This document shows positions 26,322 through 35,518 of a stretch of 44,039 nt of DNA, piece after piece; within the stretch, counting starts at the first letter, position 1; each line of letters opens with the position of its first letter. The notes below the pieces were generated by a model. The model had not been told where the DNA came from and made no database searches. It worked only from the letters and a program-made list of their open reading frames with translations. Both the position numbers and the translations under genes were made by a program. This stretch comes from Galbibacter sp035306585. Its GTDB lineage: Bacteria; Bacteroidota; Bacteroidia; Flavobacteriales; Flavobacteriaceae. The DNA is taken from assembly GCF_035306585.1 (NCBI RefSeq), contig NZ_DATGNU010000002.1, positions 1 through 44,039 of the forward strand. Reading direction: 5' to 3'.

Positions 26322-27746
26322 CTAACAGTCACTGAGATGGACTCCCACAGCCAATCCTCCCTCTGAGGTTTCTTTGTATTTAGAGTTCATATCTTTAGCT
26401 GTTTCCCACATGGTGTTAACTACCACATCCAAAGGCACTTTCACGTTCTTTGGATCGGTATCCAAGGCTAGTTCTGCAGCATTGATTGCCTTTATGGCTC
26501 CCATTGAGTTGCGCTCAATACAAGGAATTTGGACCAGACCTCCTATCGGATCACAGGTGAGTCCTAAGTGGTGTTCCATCGCGATTTCTGCAGCGATCAA
26601 TACCTGATCTGGGGTACCTCCAAGAAGTTCTGTTAAAGCACCTGCAGCCATTGCTGAGGAAACTCCTATTTCTGCTTGGCAGCCGCCCATTGCTGCGGAG
26701 ATAGTAGCTCCTTTTTTGAAGATGCTCCCAATTTCTCCCGCCACTAATAAGAATTTTTTAATTTCTTCAAAACCAGCTTGATGATTTTCGATCACTAAAT
26801 AGTACATTAACACCGAAGGAATAACACCAGCGCTTCCATTGGTCGGTGCGGTAACTACTCTTCCTAAAGAAGCATTCACCTCATTTACTGCAATAGCAAA
26901 ACAGCTTACCCATTTTAAAATTTGTCTAAACTTGACCTCCGTTTTACGAATCACCTCAACCCACTGCTCTGGGGAATTGTATTTCAGGTCTCCTTTGAGT
27001 CGCTGATGGATATCATAGGCACGTCTTCTTACATTAAGTCCTCCAGGTAAATTGCCTTCGGTGTGACAACCGATATACATGCACTCTAGCATGGTATCCC
27101 AGATGCGTTTTAACTCGATGTCGATTTGTTCAGCACTACGAAGCGAAAGTTCGTTTTCTAGGACAATTTCTGAAATGGACTTCTGTTCATTTTGGCAGAA
27201 GTGAAGTAATTCAGTTCCTTTTTGGATTGAAAATGGAAACTGCTTAATAATATCCAGGTTGTCTTTTGGGTGATAGAGTTCTTCTTTGACAACAAATCCC
27301 CCACCTATGGAATAGTATGTTTGTTCATAAGTGGTGCCATCATCCAGGGTAGCCGAAAAACGCATACCATTGGCATGGAAAGGAAGGAAGTTCCTGTGAA
27401 AAACTAGGTCTTTTTCAGGGTTAAATGGAACTTTTCTCTCGTTATTAAAGTTCAGTACTAATGAATTTTTTATTTGATTAACAATAGGATTTATATTTTC
27501 AATAGGTACATACTCTGGATCTGTTCCTGAAAGCCCGAGTAAAATGGCCAAATCAGTGGCATGCCCTTTACCTGTGAGCGATAAGGAACCATACATGTGA
27601 ACCTGGATGCCTTCCACCTTGTAAAACAATTGGTCATCCTTTAGTTCTTCAATCCACCGCTGAGCTGCTCGCCAAGGGCCTAAGGTATGTGAGCTCGATG
27701 GGCCAACGCCAATTTTTAGCATGTCAAAAACACTGATACACTCCAT
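26322..27746 (-). CDS. sdaA: L-serine ammonia-lyase (single-chain, iron-sulfur type)
   Basis: A 474-residue enzyme that deaminates L-serine to pyruvate using a 4Fe-4S cluster. The beta-domain starts with MECISVFDMLKIGVGPSSSH. The alpha-domain carries VTAPTNGSAGVIPSV, the Cys-containing AAMGGCQAEIGVSSAMAAG, and HHLGLTCDPIGGLVQIPCIERN, which together supply the cluster cysteines. The frame extends to a GTG at 27770, but the -7 element TATCTTTG overlaps that codon and the family begins at MECIS, so the ATG at 27746 is chosen. It is convergent with the LytTR gene with 18 bases between the stops. Confidence 0.96.
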   Translation of the reverse strand: MECISVFDMLKIGVGPSSSHTLGPWRAAQRWIEELKDDQLFYKVEGIQVHMYGSLSLTGKGHATDLAILLGLSGTDPEYVPIENINPIVNQIKNSLVLNFNNERKVPFNPEKDLVFHRNFLPFHANGMRFSATLDDGTTYEQTYYSIGGGFVVKEELYHPKDNLDIIKQFPFSIQKGTELLHFCQNEQKSISEIVLENELSLRSAEQIDIELKRIWDTMLECMYIGCHTEGNLPGGLNVRRRAYDIHQRLKGDLKYNSPEQWVEVIRKTEVKFRQILKWVSCFAIAVNEVNASLGRVVTAPTNGSAGVIPSVLMYYLVIENHQAGFEEIKKFLLVAGEIGSIFKKGATISAAMGGCQAEIGVSSAMAAGALTELLGGTPDQVLIAAEIAMEHHLGLTCDPIGGLVQIPCIERNSMGAIKAINAAELALDTDPKNVKVPLDVVVNTMWETAKDMNSKYKETSEGGLAVGVHLSDC

Positions 27747-27769
27747 AGACGAAAACGTTAAAGTAGCCA

Positions 27770-27777
27770 CAAAGATA
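27770..27777 (-). promoter_or_regulatory. Candidate -7 promoter element for sdaA
   Basis: On the minus strand TATCTTTG lies 23 bases before the ATG at 27746. It argues against the more upstream GTG as start. Confidence 0.45.
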
Positions 27778-28067
27778 CATTTACTTCTACAAGGGAAAAG
27801 TGAATAGGTCTAAAATATTTTTGTATGGAGGTTCCCAGTGTTTTTAGTAGTTTAAGAACATTTAGGGTTATTTGTAATTACCCGCAGCGTGGCTAATTTC
27901 TGTAATTTTCTCCATAATTTTAAAAGAGCTTAAATTGGTTTTGAAAAAATGTTGAAATTTTGGTGCTAATTTTTGAAGATTTTTGGAATTCGCTACCCCT
28001 ATTCTAAAGGCTTCTTAAAAGCGATATTTTTCAATTATTTCATAGCCTTAGTTGGGCAAAACATTTG
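27778..28067. other. Divergent intergenic region between sdaA and lpd
   Basis: The AT-rich gap of 365 bases (27747-28111) holds candidate -7 elements for both genes at its edges. I see no RNA gene, leader ORF or strong hairpin between them. Confidence 0.5.
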
Positions 28068-28075
28068 TACTTTTG
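28068..28075 (+). promoter_or_regulatory. Candidate -7 promoter element for lpd
   Basis: TACTTTTG matches TAnnTTTG and lies 36 bases before the lpd ATG. A TTG at 28052-28054 is closer than the usual -33 spacing. Confidence 0.4.
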
Positions 28076-28111
28076 TTATTCAACTAGATTAATTATAGAA
28101 AATTAACTTTT

Positions 28112-29515
28112 ATGAATTCATATGACGTAGCCGTAATCGGCTCTGGACCTGGTGGCTATGTAGCTGCAATACGCTGTGCTCAACTCGGAATGAAAACAGC
28201 TATTATTGAAAAGTACGATACTCTAGGAGGAACCTGTTTAAATGTTGGTTGTATTCCTTCAAAGGCTCTTTTAGATTCTTCTCACCATTACGAGGAGGCT
28301 ATAAAAAATTTTGATGCTCATGGTATTGAAATCCCTGGAGAAGTAAAAGTTAATATCGAAAAAATGATTTCTCGTAAACAAGGTGTGGTAGATCAAACCA
28401 CCAAAGGGATTGAATTTTTGATGGATAAGAATAAAATTGACGTTTACCATGGAATAGGTAGCTTTAAAGATGCAACACATATCAGCATAGATAAAGATGG
28501 TCAAAGGCAAGAAATAGAAGCTAAATACAGTCTTATTGCTACGGGATCTAAGCCATCTACCTTACCATTTATTACCCTAGATAAAGAACGTATCATTACC
28601 TCTACAGAAGCGTTGTCTTTAAAAGAAATTCCAAAACATCTTGTCATTATTGGTGGCGGAGTTATCGGATTAGAATTAGGACAGGTGTACAGCCGACTTG
28701 GGGCTCAGGTAAGTGTAATTGAATATATGGATCGTATCATCCCAACTATGGACGGTGGTCTATCTAAAGAGCTACAACGTTCTTTGAAAAAAGGTGGGAT
28801 GAAATTCTATACCTCACATAAAGTAAAAGAAGTTACTCGTGATGGCGATAAGGTTATTGTCAAAGCAGATGATAAAAAAGGAAAAGAAGTTAGCTTTGAT
28901 GGGGATTACTGTTTGGTATCTGTCGGAAGAAGACCTTATACAGAAGGACTTCACTTGGATAAAGCAGGGGTAAAGGTAAATGATAGAGGACAGGTTGAGG
29001 TAAATGAACACCTGCAAACTAATGTCTCTAATATTTATGCAATTGGCGATGTTGTTAAAGGAGCAATGCTCGCGCATAAAGCTGAAGAAGAAGGGGTGTT
29101 TGTCGCTGAAACTTTAGCTGGTCAGAGGCCACATATTAATTATAATCTTATTCCCGGAGTGGTTTACACATGGCCAGAAGTTGCTGCAGTTGGAAAAACG
29201 GAAGAGCAATTAAAGGAAGAAGGAGTGGGGTATAAAATTGGACAATTTCCAATGAGAGCCTTAGGTAGAGCTCGTGCTAGCATGGATATAGATGGTTTTG
29301 TTAAAATTCTCGCTGATGAGAAAACTGATGAGGTTCTTGGAATCCATATGATTGGCGCCAGAACAGCTGATCTAATTGCGGAAGCAGTAACGGCTATGGA
29401 ATACAGAGCCAGTGCGGAAGATATCGCTAGAATGAGTCATGCGCATCCAACTTATGCAGAGGCTGTTAAAGAAGCAGCGCTAGCAGCTACGGAAGATAGA
29501 GCTTTACATGTGTAA
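28112..29515 (+). CDS. lpdA: Dihydrolipoyl dehydrogenase
   Basis: The 467-residue E3 subunit of 2-oxo acid dehydrogenase complexes and the glycine cleavage system, which reoxidises dihydrolipoamide with NAD. FAD motif VIGSGPGGYVAAIRCAQLG is at the N-terminus, and the redox disulfide lies in GGTCLNVGCIPSKALL (Cys42, Cys47). The NAD motif is VIIGGGVIGLELGQVYSRLG, and the second FAD segment is NIYAIGDVVKGAMLAHKAEEEG. The active-site pair is His445 and Glu450 in HAHPTYAEAVKEAA. The length is standard. It is a single gene with its own promoter-like element and terminator; the E1/E2 genes are not nearby. Confidence 0.97.
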   Translation: MNSYDVAVIGSGPGGYVAAIRCAQLGMKTAIIEKYDTLGGTCLNVGCIPSKALLDSSHHYEEAIKNFDAHGIEIPGEVKVNIEKMISRKQGVVDQTTKGIEFLMDKNKIDVYHGIGSFKDATHISIDKDGQRQEIEAKYSLIATGSKPSTLPFITLDKERIITSTEALSLKEIPKHLVIIGGGVIGLELGQVYSRLGAQVSVIEYMDRIIPTMDGGLSKELQRSLKKGGMKFYTSHKVKEVTRDGDKVIVKADDKKGKEVSFDGDYCLVSVGRRPYTEGLHLDKAGVKVNDRGQVEVNEHLQTNVSNIYAIGDVVKGAMLAHKAEEEGVFVAETLAGQRPHINYNLIPGVVYTWPEVAAVGKTEEQLKEEGVGYKIGQFPMRALGRARASMDIDGFVKILADEKTDEVLGIHMIGARTADLIAEAVTAMEYRASAEDIARMSHAHPTYAEAVKEAALAATEDRALHV

Positions 29516-29592
29516 GGGATGTTTTTATGGGTTTATCTATAGACTTTAACTACATTAATTAAATACTTAGTGCTAGAGTATAATTAAATAGA

Positions 29593-29632
29593 GGGGTTGG
29601 TTTTTTTAAAATCAGCCCCTTTTTTATTTTAT
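29593..29632 (+). terminator. Intrinsic terminator of lpd
   Basis: Stem GGGGTTGGTTT / AAATCAGCCCC (two G-T wobbles) is followed by TTTTTTATTTTATTTT. The reverse reading could also serve the convergent epimerase gene only weakly. Confidence 0.85.
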
Positions 29633-29656
29633 TTTGGTGCTATTTAAAGTCACCTT

Positions 29657-30541
29657 TTAAAATATATCAATAGTAAAAGACGCCTTGAAGGTTTTGCCTG
29701 GCCCAAGGGTTAATATCCCTTCTTTATTTTCAAAATCACCATTGGTATCCACATGATCGGTAATGCCAAGCCAGGGTTCAATACATACAAAGTTACCGTC
29801 CGTTTTAGCCCAAAGTCCCAAGTAATCAAAATCTTCGAAGGATACCCTTAATACATCTCCTTTAGTCTTATGAGCCAAACTAATCCGTCGAGATTTTAAA
29901 TCTTTGAAAATTAGCGCATCATCTTTAAATATTGAATGTTGTAACTCGATGGTATCCTCATTATTTAAAAATGGCTGGGATTGCCCGTTTTGTAAACCAT
30001 TTTTATCGATTAAATGTCGTTTGCTATTTTCTTTGTGTTCAAATTTTAAAACGTAATCATGGTAATTTTCCGTAGCTTTTAATGGACATTTGAACGCTGG
30101 ATGCCCCCCTAAAGAAAATAACATCTCCTTGTCGTCGTGATTTTTTACTTGATGAAGAACCTCTAAACTTTTACCCCTTAAGACAAAGCTAATGGTAAAC
30201 TCAAATTTAAATGGGTAGTTTTTAAGAGTTTCATCATTATAGGCATACTGAAGTTGTAAAATGTGCTTTGAATGTGTAACAACCTGCAGGTTGTTATTAT
30301 TTCGGATGAATCCATGTTTAGAAATACTGTACTGGTGCCCTTTATAGGTGTATGTGCCATTTTTTAAAGCACCGATAATGGGAAACAGTACAGGAGCATG
30401 ACTTCCCCAAATCTTCGGTTCAGCTTGCCAGATATATTCAAGACCATCGTTGTCTTTTATACTGGAAATTTCAGCTCCAGTACCCTGAATAACTATTTCT
30501 AAATGCTCGTTTTGTATGGTATATTTATTTGATTTTGACAT
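29657..30541 (-). CDS. Aldose 1-epimerase family protein (LacX-like)
   Basis: A 294-residue galactose-mutarotase-like protein. It shows GAEISSIKDNDGLEYIWQAEP, WGSHAPVLFPIIGAL, KHGFIRNN, LGGHPAFKCPL with the conserved His, and CIEPWLGITDH near the C-terminus. These are the segments that carry the active-site His and Glu residues in the LacX/YeaD-like branch. The reaction is probably anomer interconversion of a sugar or sugar phosphate; the substrate is unknown. The frame is open for 27 codons upstream of the ATG at 30541, but those residues (NIINFFQINSSK...) lie in AT-rich sequence and do not belong to the family. It is divergent from the FMN reductase gene. Confidence 0.9.
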   Translation of the reverse strand: MSKSNKYTIQNEHLEIVIQGTGAEISSIKDNDGLEYIWQAEPKIWGSHAPVLFPIIGALKNGTYTYKGHQYSISKHGFIRNNNNLQVVTHSKHILQLQYAYNDETLKNYPFKFEFTISFVLRGKSLEVLHQVKNHDDKEMLFSLGGHPAFKCPLKATENYHDYVLKFEHKENSKRHLIDKNGLQNGQSQPFLNNEDTIELQHSIFKDDALIFKDLKSRRISLAHKTKGDVLRVSFEDFDYLGLWAKTDGNFVCIEPWLGITDHVDTNGDFENKEGILTLGPGKTFKASFTIDIF

Positions 30542-30651
30542 GGAAAAGTAGCTATAGAAAATTTGACTGTAAAAGTAAATCTTTGAAGAATTAATTTGAA
30601 AAAAGTTAATTATATTTAACAATAATAACGAATTTAATTAGCTTATAATTC

Positions 30652-31188
30652 ATGAAAAGACTCATTGCTTTTGCAGGAAGTAATTCAAGTGCTTCAATAA
30701 ACTACGAATTAGTTAAATATACGGTCTCTTTAATTGATGATTATGATATTCAATTATTAAATATGGCTAAAATGGAATTTCCACTATTTAGTGAAGATTT
30801 GGAAAAGGAAAAGGGGTATAAAGCGTCCTTGGTGGCACTAAAGGATGATATCCTTGAAGCAGATGGTCTCATTATTAGTGTAAATGAACACAATGGCAAC
30901 CCTTCTGCATACTTTAAAAACCTAATTGATTGGTTGTCTAGGGTTGACCGGAATTTTTTAAATAATAAACCAATTTTTCTTTTAGGAACTTCTAATGGAG
31001 CAAGAGGAGCAAAGGGCTCTATTGAGGTGACAGAAAAATTACTTCCTCGTTTTGGTGCCCTTGTAGCGGATAAATTCTCCTTACCGAATTTTAAAGAAAA
31101 CTTCTCTATCAAAAAAGGGTTGATCACAAATGAGGAGCTAAAGGAACAACATCAGAAGGTTTTAAATGATTTCTTAAATAGGGTTTAG
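30652..31188 (+). CDS. NADPH-dependent FMN reductase family protein
   Basis: A 178-residue flavodoxin-fold reductase. The phosphate-binding loop is FAGSNSSASINYELVKY at the N-terminus. The flavin-binding segments VNEHNGNPSAYFKNLIDWLSR and LLGTSNGARGAKGS match the NAD(P)H-dependent FMN/quinone reductase family. It lies divergently from the epimerase and convergently with argH, sharing a terminator. The physiological acceptor (quinone, chromate, azo dye or other) cannot be read from sequence. Confidence 0.93.
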   Translation: MKRLIAFAGSNSSASINYELVKYTVSLIDDYDIQLLNMAKMEFPLFSEDLEKEKGYKASLVALKDDILEADGLIISVNEHNGNPSAYFKNLIDWLSRVDRNFLNNKPIFLLGTSNGARGAKGSIEVTEKLLPRFGALVADKFSLPNFKENFSIKKGLITNEELKEQHQKVLNDFLNRV

Positions 31189-31213
31189 GTACCCAACGCA
31201 AATAATAATAAAA

Positions 31214-31252
31214 AAACAAGGTACACAGAACTTATATAGTACCTTGTTTCTT
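31214..31252. terminator. Bidirectional terminator between FMN reductase and argH
   Basis: An 11-bp perfect stem AAACAAGGTAC / GTACCTTGTTT encloses a 14-base loop. It is followed by TTTCTTTG on the plus strand and a TTTTTTATTATT run on the minus strand. It marks the end of the arginine-proline cluster. Confidence 0.85.
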
Positions 31253-31266
31253 TGTAATATAAGGTA

Positions 31267-32547
31267 TTAAAGGATTTGATCCATTTTAGCTTTGATCTGA
31301 TCAAGGCATAAATTTCCCAAGCTCCCTTTATGGGTGTGTTTAATATCCTTCTTTGGCTCATAGGTGCCCTTTTCAATATCCTGACCCATTTGCTTATAGG
31401 CGTCTCTAAAGGGTATCCCTTTTAAAACTAGATCATTTAAAGTATCAACACTGAAGAGGTAGTCGTACTTTTTATCGGCTAATATATGCTCATTGACAAT
31501 AACGTTCGTAATTGAAAAACGCATCATTTCCAAACAAGATTTAAGCTCCTGAATAGCTGGGACAATTATTTCTTTAGTCAGTTGTAGATCCCTGTGATAA
31601 CCACTTGGTAGGTTAGTGGTTAGCATGGCCAATTGATTAGGAACCGCTTGAATTTTATTGCATTTCCCACGGATGAGTTCAAATACATCTGGATTTTTTT
31701 TGTGAGGCATGATGCTCGATCCAGTGGTAAGCTCATTAGGGAAGGTAATGAATTCAAAGTTCTGACTCATATAAAGACAGATATCCATGGCAAATTTGGA
31801 AAGCGTTGCAGCTACAGCGCTCAGTGCAAATGCCGTTGCTTTTTCGGATTTTCCACGACTCATTTGTGCGGCAACCACATTGTATTTAAGATCTTTAAAA
31901 TCTAACGCAGCAGTGGTGAAATCTCGATCAATTGGAAAAGAACTCCCGTAACCCGCAGCACTTCCTAATGGATTTTGATCCACAGTCTTATAAGCCGCTT
32001 CCACAAAATACATATCGTCGATAAGGCTTTCCGCATATGCAGAGAACCACAGTCCAAAAGAAGATGGCATGGCGATTTGCAGATGCGTATAACCAGGTAA
32101 TAAAACATTTTTATAGGTATCAGCCAAAGTGATTAAATCATCAAACAATTCTTTAGTACTTTGCCTAATTTGTCCAAGTTCATTTTTTAAATAGAGGTTT
32201 ACAGCCACTAAAACTTGATCGTTCCTGGATCGCGCAGTATGAATTCGTTTACCCGTATCACCTAGTTTTTCAGTTAGCAAAAACTCTATTTTTGAATGTA
32301 CATCCTCGAAACTATCCTCTATGGTAAAATGACCCTTTTGTATTTCTTCTCCAATGGTATCTAAAGCAGCGGTCAATGAATCGGCTTCTTGTTGAGAAAT
32401 CAGTCCGATTTTAGCTAGCATCTTGGCATGTGCCTTGGACGCTAAAACATCATATTTGGCGATTACCAGATCCAGTTCTCTATCTGAACCAACAGTAAAC
32501 ACATCTATCTTTTTATCTGTAGAAAAGCCTTTATCCCAAAGTTTCAT
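31267..32547 (-). CDS. argH: Argininosuccinate lyase
   Basis: A 426-residue enzyme of the fumarase/aspartase superfamily, splitting argininosuccinate into arginine and fumarate in the last step of arginine synthesis. It has KLWDKGFSTDKKIDVFT at the start, the substrate segment HTARSRNDQVLVAVNLYL and the superfamily signature GSSIMPHKKNPD with its catalytic-loop Ser. The length is a little below the roughly 460 residues of the enterobacterial enzyme; the missing part is at the C-terminus. It is the last gene of the minus-strand cluster, 90 bases after the deacylase gene. Confidence 0.96.
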   Translation of the reverse strand: MKLWDKGFSTDKKIDVFTVGSDRELDLVIAKYDVLASKAHAKMLAKIGLISQQEADSLTAALDTIGEEIQKGHFTIEDSFEDVHSKIEFLLTEKLGDTGKRIHTARSRNDQVLVAVNLYLKNELGQIRQSTKELFDDLITLADTYKNVLLPGYTHLQIAMPSSFGLWFSAYAESLIDDMYFVEAAYKTVDQNPLGSAAGYGSSFPIDRDFTTAALDFKDLKYNVVAAQMSRGKSEKATAFALSAVAATLSKFAMDICLYMSQNFEFITFPNELTTGSSIMPHKKNPDVFELIRGKCNKIQAVPNQLAMLTTNLPSGYHRDLQLTKEIIVPAIQELKSCLEMMRFSITNVIVNEHILADKKYDYLFSVDTLNDLVLKGIPFRDAYKQMGQDIEKGTYEPKKDIKHTHKGSLGNLCLDQIKAKMDQIL

Positions 32548-32637
32548 AGCCTTAATAATTTTTTGAATTCTAATGCCGTAAAATTAGTAGTTGTTTTTTT
32601 ATTCGTCTTATGATAAATCATTTTTTATTGCCTCAAG

Positions 32638-33702
32638 CTACAACAAGACCTTTGTAAGTAACTGAATATATAATTCTACCCCTTGCTGGATTTCAGCTAC
32701 GTAGATAAACTCATCGGCCGAATGCGAACGAGTGGAGTCTCCAGGGCCTAACTTCAACGAAGGACAATATAAATTGGCTTGATCGGAAAGGGTAGGTGAA
32801 CCGTAAGTTGTTCTACCCAGGGCGAGTCCAGCTTGGACTAATGGGTGATCTTCGGGGATAGCAGAGGAGTTTAACTGGAGGGATCTGGGGGTCAATTCAC
32901 AGGGTGCTTCACTCTTTAAAATGTCGTATATTTCTTGATTACTATATTTATCATTCACCCTAACGTCAATAACCATTCTCACATCGGCTGGTACAACATT
33001 ATGCTGATTTCCTGCCTCAATTTGAGTGACTGTTAATTTGACAGGCCCTAACACATCTGATACTTTTTCAAATTTATAATCTTTAAACCACTGCAGGACA
33101 TCAATGGTTTTATATATGGCATTATCATCATTTGGGTGTGCTGCATGACTTGGTGTCCCTTTTACAATAGCGTCAAAAACAACTAAACCCTTTTCGGCAA
33201 CTGCCAAATTCATCAGTGTGGGTTCGCCTACAATGGCGACATCGATATGAGGTAAATCCTTTAAAAGAGATTTAAGCCCATTTGGTCCAGAACTTTCCTC
33301 TTCGGCTGAAGCTACAAGGACCAGGTTGTATTTTAGATTGGTCTTTTTAAAAAAGTAGGTGAATGTAGCTATTAGTGATACTAAACAGCCACCAGCATCA
33401 TTGCTTCCCAATCCATAGAGTTTTCCATCCTCAATATGCGCATCAAAGGGATCCTTCGTATAGGCGCTGTTAGGTTTTACCGTGTCATGGTGGGAATTCA
33501 GCAACATGAGTGGTTTATCGGATTGAAAATCTTCGTTAAAGGCCCAGATATTGTTTCCCTGTCTTTTATAAGGGATTTGATAACGCTTGAACCACTCGAT
33601 TATTAAAAGAGCGGTTTTGTCTTCTTCTGAAGAAAAGGATTGGGTTCTTATAAGTGATTTCAGAAGAGAAATGGCCTCTTCTTTTAGTGATTCTATAGTC
33701 AT
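32638..33702 (-). CDS. M20 family deacylase (N-succinyl/N-acetyl-citrulline or -ornithine deacylase)
   Basis: A 354-residue zinc-dependent peptidase-family M20 enzyme. Metal and catalytic segments are MLLNSHHDTVKP, GLGSNDAGGC, ASAEEESSGPNG and AIVGEPT, with HAAHP in the dimerisation domain and a final SADEFI. In this operon it would remove the acyl group carried from glutamate onward. Because ArgF' is a transcarbamylase acting on an acylated ornithine, the expected substrate is acyl-citrulline, and the Ala90 signature of ArgF' points to succinyl rather than acetyl. Classical ArgE activity on acetylornithine remains an alternative. The gap to argB is 6 bases. Confidence 0.88.
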   Translation of the reverse strand: MTIESLKEEAISLLKSLIRTQSFSSEEDKTALLIIEWFKRYQIPYKRQGNNIWAFNEDFQSDKPLMLLNSHHDTVKPNSAYTKDPFDAHIEDGKLYGLGSNDAGGCLVSLIATFTYFFKKTNLKYNLVLVASAEEESSGPNGLKSLLKDLPHIDVAIVGEPTLMNLAVAEKGLVVFDAIVKGTPSHAAHPNDDNAIYKTIDVLQWFKDYKFEKVSDVLGPVKLTVTQIEAGNQHNVVPADVRMVIDVRVNDKYSNQEIYDILKSEAPCELTPRSLQLNSSAIPEDHPLVQAGLALGRTTYGSPTLSDQANLYCPSLKLGPGDSTRSHSADEFIYVAEIQQGVELYIQLLTKVLL

Positions 33703-33708
33703 TATATG

Positions 33709-34494
33709 CTAGTTGTATTGGTTTAAATGTAGGGTTGTTTTTATTTCATCTTGGTTTGCTAACATTGCAATACTTCCTACATAGACATGTTGTACTTTAT
33801 TCTCGAGTGCATGAAAACAATTGTGTAGTTTTGGAAGCATTCCATCTGCAATGATTCCCTGTGCGATCAAATTTTTATAGGAAGAGGGGTCAATATCAGT
33901 TATTACGGAGTTCTCGTCGAGAACATTTCTAAGAACTCCTTTTTTCTCAAAACAATAATAAAGTGCTACCTCATATTCACTGGAGAGTGCTATGGCAATC
34001 TCTGAGGCAATTGTATCGGCATTGGTATTGAGTAATTGTCCATTGCCATCATGGGTGATTGCGCAGCAAACTGGGGTTATTTGAGCATTTAGCAGTGTGG
34101 TGAAGCTTTGTGCGTTTACTTTGCTGATATCTCCTACAAAACCAAAATCATTTTCTTTTACGGGGCGCTTTAAGGATTGAATACAATTTAAATCCGCTCC
34201 AGAGAGACTTATTGCATTACACTGTTTTGCTTGTAGTTTTGAAACAATAGTTTTACCTACCAATCCTCCATAAACCATGGTTATAATTTCTAGAGTTTGT
34301 GCATCGGTAACCCTTCGCCCTTGGATCATTTTAGTTTTAATGCCCATTTTTTGTGCCAATTGTGTGGCGAGTTTTCCCCCTCCGTGCACCAAAATTTTCA
34401 GGCCTTCGAGCTGTGCGAAATTGTTCAATGCTTGTTCTAAATCAGCATCATCCTCAATGAGATTGCCACCTATCTTAACTACGGATACTTTCAT
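33709..34494 (-). CDS. argB: Acylglutamate kinase (N-acetylglutamate kinase family)
   Basis: A 261-residue amino-acid kinase that phosphorylates the side-chain carboxylate of N-acylglutamate. It shows VVKIGGNLIEDDADL, ILVHGGGKLATQLAQKMG, the family-specific IQGRRVTDAQTLEI and LLNTNADTIASEIA with the nucleotide-binding Asp. The length is typical of arginine-insensitive forms without the N-terminal regulatory helix. Whether it takes N-acetyl- or N-succinylglutamate is not evident here; ArgF' context favours succinyl. It sits 15 bases after argF'. Confidence 0.92.
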   Translation of the reverse strand: MKVSVVKIGGNLIEDDADLEQALNNFAQLEGLKILVHGGGKLATQLAQKMGIKTKMIQGRRVTDAQTLEIITMVYGGLVGKTIVSKLQAKQCNAISLSGADLNCIQSLKRPVKENDFGFVGDISKVNAQSFTTLLNAQITPVCCAITHDGNGQLLNTNADTIASEIAIALSSEYEVALYYCFEKKGVLRNVLDENSVITDIDPSSYKNLIAQGIIADGMLPKLHNCFHALENKVQHVYVGSIAMLANQDEIKTTLHLNQYN

Positions 34495-34509
34495 TTTTTT
34501 ACAATTACA

Positions 34510-35448
34510 TTACAAATTCTCAAGAAGTTCCTTTAGAACAGCTTGAGCGGCATAGGTTCGGTTATTGGCTTGTTGTATCACAAGCGATTGATCGCTATCT
34601 AATACACTATCATCTACAATAACATTTCGACGCACTGGTAAACAGTGCATAAATTTGGCATTGTTTAATTTTTCTAAATTAATCATCCATCGCTGGTCCG
34701 TTGACAATATTTTACCATAATCTGTATAACTGCTCCAATTTTTGGCATATATAAAATCGGCATTTTCTATAGCTTCTTCCTGGTTGTAAATAATAGGAGT
34801 GTTTTGGGTGATCTCTGGGTTGAGCTCATAACCTTTAGGATGGGTAATACTAAAATCCACATCCATCATCTGCATTACCTTTGCAAATGAATTTGGCACA
34901 GCATGAGGTAAGGCCTTTGGATGGGGCGCCCAACTTAAAACCACTTTTGGTCTTTTAACAATACTGTGTTCTGTGATTGTAATGGCATCGGTGAGTGCTT
35001 GTAGTGGATGTGCAGTAGCACTTTCCATATTAACCACTGGGACACTAGCATATTTTTGAAAACTCTTCAGGATCGTTTCCTTTTGATCTTGTTCTTTATC
35101 GATTAGGGTAGGGAATGCTCTTAGCGCAATAATATCCACATACTGCGAGATAACCGCTGCAGCTTCTTTGATGTGTTCGGCTTTGGTGGTATCCATGATA
35201 CTTCCTTCCTCAAATTCCAATTGCCAACTGTCGGTCTTAAGATCCAAAGTCATCACGTTCATTCCAAGATTCTGTGCTGCCTTTTGGGTGCTTAACCTGG
35301 TTCTTAGACTGGAGTTAAAAAACAACAATCCTATGGTTTTGTTCCGTCCGAGTTCCTGGTGGTGAAAGGGATTGTTTTTTAGCGTTATAGCTTTTTGGAT
35401 TAAGTTATCTAAATCTTTGATGTCTTCTAAATCTAAATATTGTTTCAT
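34510..35448 (-). CDS. argF': N-succinylornithine (or N-acetylornithine) carbamoyltransferase
   Basis: A 312-residue transcarbamylase of the AOTC/SOTC group rather than classical ornithine carbamoyltransferase. The carbamoyl-phosphate loop reads FFNSSLRTRLSTQKAA (from about 43), and further conserved parts are VVNMESATAHPLQALTD, WAPHPKALPHAVPNSFAK and FMHCLPVRRNVIVDDSVL. In the segment MDTTKAEHI the residue at position 90 is Ala. In published work this position is Glu in the Xanthomonas acetylornithine enzyme and Pro in the Bacteroides fragilis succinylornithine enzyme, and changing Glu to Ala, Ser, Pro or Val switched the former to succinylornithine. Succinyl use is therefore predicted. Neighbours argB and the M20 deacylase fit. 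Confidence 0.93.
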   Translation of the reverse strand: MKQYLDLEDIKDLDNLIQKAITLKNNPFHHQELGRNKTIGLLFFNSSLRTRLSTQKAAQNLGMNVMTLDLKTDSWQLEFEEGSIMDTTKAEHIKEAAAVISQYVDIIALRAFPTLIDKEQDQKETILKSFQKYASVPVVNMESATAHPLQALTDAITITEHSIVKRPKVVLSWAPHPKALPHAVPNSFAKVMQMMDVDFSITHPKGYELNPEITQNTPIIYNQEEAIENADFIYAKNWSSYTDYGKILSTDQRWMINLEKLNNAKFMHCLPVRRNVIVDDSVLDSDQSLVIQQANNRTYAAQAVLKELLENL

Positions 35449-35518
35449 GGGTTGAACGATTTATGTTTTCTCACCTCTAAACTTATAATATAGCTAAGCC
35501 TTGGTTTGTTGATTTTTA

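Noticed and set aside
30750..31127. 125-codon antisense frame opposite the FMN reductase gene
   Set aside because: It lies wholly within a well-supported gene in the opposite frame and shows no family motif or start context of its own.
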